From: Gammaproteobacteria bacterium
GTDB lineage: Bacteria > Pseudomonadota > Gammaproteobacteria > Pseudomonadales > Pseudohongiellaceae
Direction of reading: 5' to 3'
DNA length: 62,312 bases
Assembly: GCA_002723195.1 (NCBI GenBank)
Contig: PBNR01000075.1
Location: 1-62,312, forward strand
Below the pieces are notes generated by a model, which was given only the letters and a program-made list of their open reading frames with translations, was not told where the DNA came from and did no database searches. This document shows positions 33,463-39,479 of the stretch, in pieces; positions within the stretch are counted from its first letter, which is position 1, and each line of letters starts with the position of its first letter. A program made the position numbers and the translations under genes.

Positions 33463-33717
33463 TTATGAAATATCTGATTCTGCGTAACGCTCGTCTTTAC
33501 CAAGTTCGTTGTATGCATGGTCGAAGAATTTTTCATACTGGTCTGGGTAAAGCAATTCCAAAGCCTTGTGTGCTTTGTAAGAAGCCGTCATCTTTCGACG
33601 TTGGCGAACTTTGCGAGCCTCTTTCGACTTAGCCGCTTCTTCTTGCTCTTCTTCTGTTGGTAGGGAGGAAGATAGGAGTTGGTCCAATACTTCCTGCTCC
33701 GCTGGGGTGATATTCAC
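33463..33717 (-). CDS. small charged helical protein, 84 aa
   Basis: Starts with GTG behind a perfect AGGAGG ribosome site. The product is charged and helical: an acidic part (SLPTEEEQEEAAKSKEARK), a basic patch (KVRQRRKMTASYKAHK) and LELLYPDQYEKFFDHAYNEL. It has its own promoter (33765-33793) and terminator (33407-33431), so it is a single-gene unit. The strong signals suggest high early expression. No function is recognised; a small host-takeover or DNA-binding protein is possible. Confidence 0.75.
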   Translation of the reverse strand: MNITPAEQEVLDQLLSSSLPTEEEQEEAAKSKEARKVRQRRKMTASYKAHKALELLYPDQYEKFFDHAYNELGKDERYAESDIS

Positions 33718-33764
33718 GGTGATCCTCCTCAGTTAAGTTAAATAGTAAATAACCGTGTGAAAGT

Positions 33765-33793
33765 AGATTACAAAGTTTTTTATCTTAAAGCAA
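33765..33793 (-). promoter_or_regulatory. promoter of small gene 33463-33717
   Basis: TTGCTT (33788-33793) and TAATCT (33765-33770) on the reverse strand are 17 bases apart, giving a leader of about 40 bases. The element CTTGCTTTAAGAT is nearly identical to that before the recombination operon. Confidence 0.55.
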
Positions 33794-33800
33794 GAGGCTA

Positions 33801-34100
33801 TTAAGAATTTCTTTGTGCATTATTTAAAGCCATAAATATGAGTTTTAGAAAAAGAAGCACGAAAAACAGTCTATAAGCCGAAAAGAAGCCAATTCCGGGC
33901 ATTAAAAAGTCGGCATTAGGAAAAGCACTTATAAGAATATTATTTACATACATTAATATAAGTCCACCTAAAGCGCTTAATCCACCTAAGGCGATACATA
34001 CTCCTACTAGCATTCCGAATTTAGATCGTTGCATGGGTGTATTTCCTTCGTGTTGTGTAAATCCTTGGATCATTCTGTCGAATTCTTTATCTACGTTCAT
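33801..34100 (-). CDS. two-span membrane protein, 99 aa
   Basis: A charged N-terminus of about 27 residues (DKEFDRMIQGFTQHEG) is followed by one long hydrophobic stretch (GMLVGVCIALGGLSALGGLI, about residues 29-52) and a second (FFVLLFLKLIFMAL, about 78-93). Its start overlaps the end of the helix-turn-helix gene by 14 bases, so the pair is co-translated. It could be a superinfection-exclusion protein, a holin or a membrane partner of the regulator; the sequence does not decide. Confidence 0.7.
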   Translation of the reverse strand: MNVDKEFDRMIQGFTQHEGNTPMQRSKFGMLVGVCIALGGLSALGGLILMYVNNILISAFPNADFLMPGIGFFSAYRLFFVLLFLKLIFMALNNAQRNS

Positions 34101-34242
34101 TATCGTGCTCGCTATTAACTATTTGAGAAATTCTAGATTTGGATAAGTCAAATCGTTCTGCTAATTGAGACAAACTGTGACCTTGTGCTCTAAGAGCCAA
34201 TATTAGCCTATTCCTACCTGTCAAAGTTAGTTCGTTTGTCAT
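34087..34242 (-). CDS. small helix-turn-helix DNA-binding protein, 51 aa
   Basis: Not in the ORF track because of its size. ATG at 34240-34242, TAA at 34087-34089. The core HSLSQLAERFDLSKSRISQI (about residues 22-41) is a classic helix-turn-helix, so this is probably a transcription regulator. The promoter TTGCAG-N17-TACTAT ends only 8 bases before the ATG and there is no ribosome site, so the message is likely leaderless, as for the lambda CI message from PRM. It overlaps the membrane-protein gene by 14 bases. It is divergent from the late tail operon and may control it. Confidence 0.75.
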   Translation of the reverse strand: MTNELTLTGRNRLILALRAQGHSLSQLAERFDLSKSRISQIVNSEHDNERR

Positions 34243-34250
34243 TAAAGGCA

Positions 34251-34279
34251 ATAGTACCTGATACAGAGAAAGCCTGCAA
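34251..34279 (-). promoter_or_regulatory. promoter of helix-turn-helix gene
   Basis: On the reverse strand TTGCAG (34274-34279), a 17-base spacer and TACTAT (34251-34256) lie directly before the ATG at 34242, implying a transcript starting at or within a few bases of the start codon. Confidence 0.6.
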
Positions 34280-34326
34280 TGGGGTAAACTTTTTTGAATT
34301 AGATTCTATTTACAGGAGTGTTTATT

Positions 34327-34482
34327 ATGCCGATTCCAGATACCTCAGCGGATAGAGAAATTGGGCCGGGTGGTAGAGGGCGACGTAGGCGTACTAGAAG
34401 TCCGGGGTTAATTGATAGGGGCGCTAATTGGCTTCGTGGGGCTGGACGTAGAGCCGCCGCCCGTCAAGCAGCCAGAAGGTAG
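34327..34482 (+). CDS. small Arg-rich basic protein, 51 aa
   Basis: Too short for the ORF track. AGGAG lies 9 bases before the ATG; the stop TAG is 6 bases before the connector gene. The product is very basic: GRGRRRRTRSPG in the middle and GRRAAARQAARR at the end. Such protamine-like proteins can neutralise packaged DNA. It opens the late neck/tail operon, so a virion role is plausible. An Arg-rich regulatory peptide is the alternative. Confidence 0.65.
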   Translation: MPIPDTSADREIGPGGRGRRRRTRSPGLIDRGANWLRGAGRRAAARQAARR

Positions 34483-34488
34483 GATTAA

Positions 34489-35127
34489 ATGGCTTTAGCA
34501 TCAGTTGCAGATCTCAAAAAGTATATGGATATCACATTTTCCAATACTCAAGAAGAGGCTGCTTTAATGATTCTTACCGGATTAGAAGCAGACTTGGAAC
34601 ATTACATAGGACGACCTGTAACAGCGGCATCTTTCAGCGAAACCTATGTAGCGGAAGCAAATTACACAGGCTCCTCTGCGTATAGTTTTTTCTACGATTA
34701 CAACATCGACAGAACGCTGACCACGGTTACTGATGTAACTAAACCTCCATATGTTTTGTACACAAGACAAACTCCAATAGTTTCTGTTGCTTCAGTTACT
34801 GTTCAAGGTCAAACAGATTCTTCTGCCACGACTCAAACAGTAGGTAATGATTATGTGGTTCGCAGATATGGAATAGACATGTTTCGGGTTAACGACAACG
34901 ACAAAATTGTTATTAATTACACCGCTGGTTTAGATTCAACAGCAGATAATACAAGCGCGCTTAAACTTGTTATTTTACGTGCGGCTTCAAGAGAAGTACA
35001 AAACTTGCATGATGACGTGGTGGGCATGAAAGATCTAACTACACGAAATGTCGCTCCAGTCGAAACAGGCTTCACAATGGAGGAACTTAATTCCGTCAAG
35101 CGATGGCGGCGCGTCAGGGTGGCCTAG
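34489..35127 (+). CDS. head-tail connector protein (gp6-like)
   Basis: A 212-residue neck protein that docks below the portal. The N-terminus has the connector pattern SVADLKKYMDITFSNTQEEAALMILTGLEADLEHYIGRPV (shown here in one family block, helices alpha0-alpha1), followed by a beta insertion with VTVQGQTDSSAT and a C-terminal helical part LKLVILRAASREVQNLHDD. The order connector, completion protein, terminator-like protein, sheath matches contractile-tail phages. Confidence 0.8.
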   Translation: MALASVADLKKYMDITFSNTQEEAALMILTGLEADLEHYIGRPVTAASFSETYVAEANYTGSSAYSFFYDYNIDRTLTTVTDVTKPPYVLYTRQTPIVSVASVTVQGQTDSSATTQTVGNDYVVRRYGIDMFRVNDNDKIVINYTAGLDSTADNTSALKLVILRAASREVQNLHDDVVGMKDLTTRNVAPVETGFTMEELNSVKRWRRVRVA

Positions 35128-35130
35128 ACA

Positions 35131-35640
35131 ATGGCAAACGAAATCAGAATCACTGTAAGGCAACGGGATAAAGAACGTATAAAACTTTATTTCCGTAACA
35201 TGCGACGAAGAGCAGAAAACTTTAGTGCTCAGTTGCGTTGGGCAAGAGACGAATTAAAAAAGGCAAACAGAGACAACTTTAGAACTCAAGGTTTGGCTTC
35301 AGGTGAGGCTTGGAACGCTTTAGATCTAGAATACCAGTCTTGGAAAATTCAGCGTTATGGGAACCTTCCTACGATGATTCGTGAAGGGGATTTGTATCGT
35401 GACCTTACGACACTTTCAGGTCGTGTAAATCACATAGGTTTACAAACAGCAACATTTGGCACAGACTTGGAATATGCAAAGTTTCATCAGACTGGAACTA
35501 GGTTTATGCCTGCTCGTAAGATTGTGTTTGTGCCTAAACGATTTGCTCGCGGTTTGGCTAATGAAGTCGCTGACTATTTGGTATATGGTATTAAGGGTAC
35601 TCGTGAGTATAAGAGATTGAAAGCGGCGGTGTTTGACTAA
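35131..35640 (+). CDS. head-tail joining / virion morphogenesis protein (Mu gpG or gpS-like)
   Basis: A 169-residue protein matching the phage tail-completion family: the N-terminal long helix (RDKERIKLYFRNMRRRAENF), the segment SGEAWNALDLEYQSWK, and the hallmark C-terminal block FHQTGTRFMPARKIVFVPKR. It helps join the head to the tail. It follows the connector by 3 bases and its stop overlaps the next start. Confidence 0.85.
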   Translation: MANEIRITVRQRDKERIKLYFRNMRRRAENFSAQLRWARDELKKANRDNFRTQGLASGEAWNALDLEYQSWKIQRYGNLPTMIREGDLYRDLTTLSGRVNHIGLQTATFGTDLEYAKFHQTGTRFMPARKIVFVPKRFARGLANEVADYLVYGIKGTREYKRLKAAVFD

Positions 35641-36530
35641 TGGTTGCAACAATGGAAGGTCCAGCAAAAGCCAAAAAATATGTGAGCGATTTTTTAGCAT
35701 CTGATCTACCAACAAGGTGTATGAACTATCGAAACACCTTGTACTTATCGGATAGCGAATTGCCAAACCCAGTTAAATATTTAACTTATGAGCCTTTAAC
35801 AATGGATAATTGGCCGACGATTATTACATTAGTCGAATCAACTTCACGTATTCAACGAGATAATCAAGGACCACAATTTGATCCTGAGTATCAAGTTATT
35901 TATCGTATGCGAACTTATGTTTGGGTTCGTGCTGTTGGTCCAGATGTGGTTACAACTGCACGAGACAATATGACTATGGTCGTCAGAGATGCTTTATTAG
36001 ATCGTCCTGCATTGAGGGGTGCCGCAGAAGAAGGCACTGTTGCAGATATCAAAGTTGATGAAGGAACAATCACAGAAGATTTTTCCGATTTGACTTTGTT
36101 AAAAGGTGAGCGTTTTCTTGCTGCTTCTTTTCTTTCTTATGACTTGAGTCTGTATGAGGTTGTAAGTAGAGCAGGCTTAGGAACTATGACAACAGGTGTT
36201 GTTAACGATTCTTTGATCGAGAAAGTTCCTAATGCTCCTACTTTTGCTACCGCGTCAGCAGGTGACACAACTGCGTCATTAACGTGGAAGGCACCAACAT
36301 GGGATGGTGGTGGGAACGATGCAATAAAGGGGTACACAATCCAGTACTCCACGGATAAGGGAACCAGTTGGACGACTGTTGTTGCTGATACTGCTTCAAC
36401 AAATCCTGCCCATACTCTTACTTCTTTGACTAACAATAAGTCTTATACCTTCAGGGTTGCTGCTTTAAACGATGCAGGAACTGGCGCATATTCATCTTCT
36501 TCAATCGCTGTAATACCTACATCTTCATAA
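35640..36530 (+). CDS. tail terminator-like protein with fibronectin type III domain
   Basis: Position and the N-terminal 195 residues (conserved YEPLTMDNWPTIITL, RMRTYVWVRAVG, GERFLAASFLSYDLSLYE) suggest the neck/tail terminator that caps the tail tube before joining the head. The last 95 residues are a fibronectin type III domain: PNAPTFATASAGDTTASLTW, YTIQYSTDKGTSW, YTFRVAALNDAGTGAYS. The Fn3 domain probably projects from the neck and may bind surface sugars weakly. The stop of the previous gene overlaps the ATG by one base. Confidence 0.7.
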   Translation: MVATMEGPAKAKKYVSDFLASDLPTRCMNYRNTLYLSDSELPNPVKYLTYEPLTMDNWPTIITLVESTSRIQRDNQGPQFDPEYQVIYRMRTYVWVRAVGPDVVTTARDNMTMVVRDALLDRPALRGAAEEGTVADIKVDEGTITEDFSDLTLLKGERFLAASFLSYDLSLYEVVSRAGLGTMTTGVVNDSLIEKVPNAPTFATASAGDTTASLTWKAPTWDGGGNDAIKGYTIQYSTDKGTSWTTVVADTASTNPAHTLTSLTNNKSYTFRVAALNDAGTGAYSSSSIAVIPTSS

Positions 36531-36555
36531 TAGGTAATAGTGGTATTGTTAATTA

Positions 36556-36590
36556 CAGGTCTGAAACCTGCCATGAAACACAGTTTCTGG
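36556..36590 (+). promoter_or_regulatory. tandem hairpins before sheath gene
   Basis: CAGGT/ACCTG (36556-36570, 5-base loop) is followed at once by CCA(T)GAAAC/GTTTCTGG (36571-36590, 3-base loop). Neither has a T-run. They sit in the 112-base gap before the sheath gene, just ahead of CATGTAAGAT, and may be a leader structure or processing site. Confidence 0.45.
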
Positions 36591-36642
36591 CATGTAAGAT
36601 TTGAAAACGTAAGTTCGGAATAAGCCAACTGGAGGCGCACGA

Positions 36643-38142
36643 ATGCCGGGAGTAGTAGTAAACACCGCAGTTCGCAGTGGTCCTGCGACTACTGGTGAAA
36701 TAATTTCAGCACAGGCTTTCTTTGTAGGCACGACTGTTAGAGGTAAGGCGACCGAGCCTACTCTTATCAGGAATCTCACTGAATATAAGAAATTCTTTGG
36801 AGGTTACGTCTCAGGAAACCTTTATGCCCATGCTCAAACATATTTTGAGGAGGGTGGAAGTCGTTTGTATGTTCAGCGTGCCGTAGCAGATGATGCAGCA
36901 GCAGGTACAAGAGCCATCACCAGTAGTGCTGGTTCTACCGTGGCAACTTTTACTGCCGCTGATGTGGGTGCTTGGGCATCCAACTTGACCGTTCAGGTAT
37001 TAGCCGGTGACGTGTCAGGCGTTCGTCTTCAAGTAGTTCTTGACAGTGAGATTGTTTTAACAACCGCTGACCTTGGAACCTTGGACGAAGTAATCAATAC
37101 AATTAATGGCTCGAATGATGTTAAGCATCTTGTAACCATCGCTAAGGAATCTGGAGCAAGTGCTCTTCCTCAGGCTGGTTCTGCTCTTGCAATGACGGGT
37201 GGCGCTGATGGAACAATGGTTACCGACGGTGGCACTACAGATAATTATGTTGAAGCATTAGCGAAAATGCCAAAAGATTTAGGTCCGGGTGCTGTTTCTA
37301 TTCCGGGTGTAGCAACTGCCAATACATATTGGCAAGACGTTGTTACTCATGCCGCTCAAAATGATCGAATTGCGATTTGTTCGTTTGCTTCTTCAAACAC
37401 GATGAGTGCAGCAAAAACGGCAGTTAGTTCTGCAAGCCCTGCTCTTTACACAAATGCAAATGCTCAAAATGCGGCTTTCTATTATCCGTGGGTAAAGATC
37501 CCTGATCCGGCTGATGCTGGTTTGACGGTTGCAATTGCCCCTGATGCTTATGTGTGTGCCGCTCGGTCAAAGGCTGCAAATGCGGCTAAAGGCCCATGGC
37601 GAGTTGGTGCAGGTCTAATTTCTGAAGCGAAGTTTGTTACTGGCTTATCAATGCCAGCAACTGAAAGCATGACTAAGACCAATGCTGACAATCTTGATAG
37701 CGCTCGCATCAATGCATTACGAGTAATCAATGGCAAGGTTAGGGTTTATGGTGCTCGCTCAGTTTCTTCCACGGAAAATGATTGGCGTTTCATAACTTCT
37801 CGTGATGCGCTTAATCACATCACATATGAATGCGAAAAGCGTTTAGAAGATTATGTCTTTTCAACAATTGATGGACGAGGAGGCTTGTTTAATAAGATCA
37901 AGGCTTCAATCGTTAGCATTCTTGAACCCATTCGCAAAGCGGGTGGTGTATATGAGGCTTACGGCTCTGATGGAGTTCGTTTAGATCCGGGTTATACAGT
38001 GACATGTGATAATTCCAATAACCCGACAGCAAACTTGAATGTTGGCACAGTTACTGCGGATGTTGCAGTGAGAGTGTCTGCTGTGGGTGATAAAATCAAT
38101 GTAAATATTACTAAGTCGAATCTTACGGCTGGGACTTTATAA
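36643..38142 (+). CDS. contractile tail sheath protein
   Basis: A 499-residue sheath that wraps the tube and contracts on infection. The N-terminus PGVVVNTAVRSGPATTGEI and FFVGTTVRGKATEPTLIRNLTEYKKFFGG are typical, as is the Tyr/Ala segment FEEGGSRLYVQRAVADDAA. The C-terminal block (INALRVINGKVRVYGARSVS, WRFITSRDALNHITYECEKRL) is the conserved domain IV that binds the tube. It defines the phage as a myovirus. Confidence 0.95.
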   Translation: MPGVVVNTAVRSGPATTGEIISAQAFFVGTTVRGKATEPTLIRNLTEYKKFFGGYVSGNLYAHAQTYFEEGGSRLYVQRAVADDAAAGTRAITSSAGSTVATFTAADVGAWASNLTVQVLAGDVSGVRLQVVLDSEIVLTTADLGTLDEVINTINGSNDVKHLVTIAKESGASALPQAGSALAMTGGADGTMVTDGGTTDNYVEALAKMPKDLGPGAVSIPGVATANTYWQDVVTHAAQNDRIAICSFASSNTMSAAKTAVSSASPALYTNANAQNAAFYYPWVKIPDPADAGLTVAIAPDAYVCAARSKAANAAKGPWRVGAGLISEAKFVTGLSMPATESMTKTNADNLDSARINALRVINGKVRVYGARSVSSTENDWRFITSRDALNHITYECEKRLEDYVFSTIDGRGGLFNKIKASIVSILEPIRKAGGVYEAYGSDGVRLDPGYTVTCDNSNNPTANLNVGTVTADVAVRVSAVGDKINVNITKSNLTAGTL

Positions 38143-38162
38143 AGGTTAGGAGTTTAGAATAA

Positions 38163-38606
38163 ATGGCTGCTGGACAAAAACTTTCACAGAGGCAGATTGT
38201 TGGGAGTATCGAAGGAATCGGTACATCTCCTCGATTTGACGGCTATTTCGCACAAGTAAGTGGTGGTGAAGTAACTGCCGCTGTAGAAAAGGTCTATGAT
38301 GGTGGCGAACGCTTCCCAGAGACCCTTTGTGCTCCTGCTGACATTGGAGACATTACGGTGACTCGTCATTATGAGGTAGAACGTGATGGAACACCTCTAA
38401 ATGCTCTTCGCCCTCTGATTGGTCAGGCTTATTACAACATTCTTATAGAACACACCGATTGCGATATTAAGGTGGCTGGAACTCAACGTCAATACACAGA
38501 GGCTCTCTGCGTAGGGATGACAGAACCAGATGGTGATGCTGCTTCAGGTGCTCCTGCGGCTTATAGCCTTACCTTTTCTGTAGGAAGTATCGGGGAATCA
38601 ACCTGA
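38163..38606 (+). CDS. tail tube protein
   Basis: A 147-residue protein directly after the sheath gene, in the tube position and of tube size. The beta-rich pattern (FDGYFAQVSGGEVTAAVEKVYDGG, GDITVTRHYEVERDG, YSLTFSVGSIGE) fits gp19/Hcp-like tubes; VTRHYEVERD resembles the conserved tube hairpin. Hexameric rings of it form the channel for DNA and for the tape measure. Confidence 0.85.
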   Translation: MAAGQKLSQRQIVGSIEGIGTSPRFDGYFAQVSGGEVTAAVEKVYDGGERFPETLCAPADIGDITVTRHYEVERDGTPLNALRPLIGQAYYNILIEHTDCDIKVAGTQRQYTEALCVGMTEPDGDAASGAPAAYSLTFSVGSIGEST

Positions 38607-38654
38607 TAATACGTGCTTTAAAAGCATATTAGATTAATACTTAATAACTTAAAC

Positions 38655-38702
38655 TTGAAACCCTCGTTTATACGGGTGTAAGATCTGGTGTATCCAGATA
38701 CA
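38655..38702 (+). promoter_or_regulatory. possible promoter and dyad before tail chaperone genes
   Basis: TTGAAA (38655-38660) and TAAGAT (38679-38684) are 18 bases apart. Overlapping the expected start site are the hairpin TCTGG/CCAGA (38684-38698) and the perfect dyad TGTATC-CA-GATACA (38689-38702), like the dyad at 2081. AGGAG and the ATG follow. Confidence 0.4.
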
Positions 38703-38719
38703 TATCAGGAGTGTGCATA

Positions 38720-39262
38720 ATGGCAGAAACAGACGAGTCTCCTAAAAAGGAAGCGAAAAATACTATTACTATGGATGTCCCCGAAGAGGGATCTTTACAG
38801 TCTAGATCTACGGCAAAGCCCACGATTTTAGAACAATTACGGACAGAGATATCAAAAAAGGTTGAGCGTCCTGAAATAGAGATTCCTATTCCAGAGCGTG
38901 AGCATGTTTCTGTTCGGTTTTCTCCGAATATTACTCAACATCAGTTGCGTGCATGGCGGAAAAATTCGGGTGAAAACACTAAAGATGGGTTTGATCCGTT
39001 GAAGTTTGCTTGCTATGTAGTGGGTTCTACTTGTACCGCTATTCTTATCAATGATGAAATTGCTCAAGATGAGAATGGTGTGGATGTAACTTTTGCTTCC
39101 CCTGAGATTCTTGAAATGACAAATGATATTCGTCCTATTCCCGATGGTATTCGTAGATTTTATGGGGTTGACCCTCACCTTGAAGCCACGGCATTGACCA
39201 TTTTGGATCATGCAGGATACGGAGACGAGGTAGATGCCGTCGAAAACCCTACGAAAGAATAA
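38720..39262 (+). CDS. tail assembly chaperone, short form (gpG-like)
   Basis: The ATG at 38720 (MAETDESPKKEAK) is preferred over the track's GTG at 38711 because AGGAG lies 10 bases upstream. The 180-residue zero-frame product lies between the tube and the tape measure, the place of gpG-type chaperones that coat the tape measure. The body contains EHVSVRFSPNITQHQLRAW and a helical C-terminus. Near its end lies the slippery site AAACCCT, so a fraction of ribosomes makes the long form. Confidence 0.85.
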   Translation: MAETDESPKKEAKNTITMDVPEEGSLQSRSTAKPTILEQLRTEISKKVERPEIEIPIPEREHVSVRFSPNITQHQLRAWRKNSGENTKDGFDPLKFACYVVGSTCTAILINDEIAQDENGVDVTFASPEILEMTNDIRPIPDGIRRFYGVDPHLEATALTILDHAGYGDEVDAVENPTKE

Positions 39263-39456
39263 TAGAAGAATTTACAGAATCTCCTATTATTCAGACTGCG
39301 GCTAGATTGGGTGAAGTCTTTTATACAGATCCACTTAAATTATTAGATGTTACAGAAGACGAATGGGCTATTCGAGTAGCATGTGCTCAGGTGATTGCTG
39401 CTGATCGTGAAGACGAAAAAAAGAAGCGAGAGGCAAAAACATCTAGAACGTATTAG
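38720..39456 (+). CDS. tail assembly chaperone, -1 frameshift long form (gpGT-like)
   Basis: The zero frame reads GA-A-AAC-CCT, so A-AAC-CCT (39244-39250) is a perfect X-XXY-YYZ heptamer. Slipping -1 there gives join(38720..39250, 39250..39456) and a 245-residue protein. The extension (YERIIEEFTESPIIQTAARL ... DEKKKREAKTSRTY) is open for 68 codons in the -1 frame with no start of its own and protein-like composition. This is the arrangement of lambda gpG/gpGT and most long-tailed phages. No clear downstream pseudoknot is seen. Confidence 0.85.
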
Positions 39457-39479
39457 TTAACTTAGAAAGCCTGTGCGCT

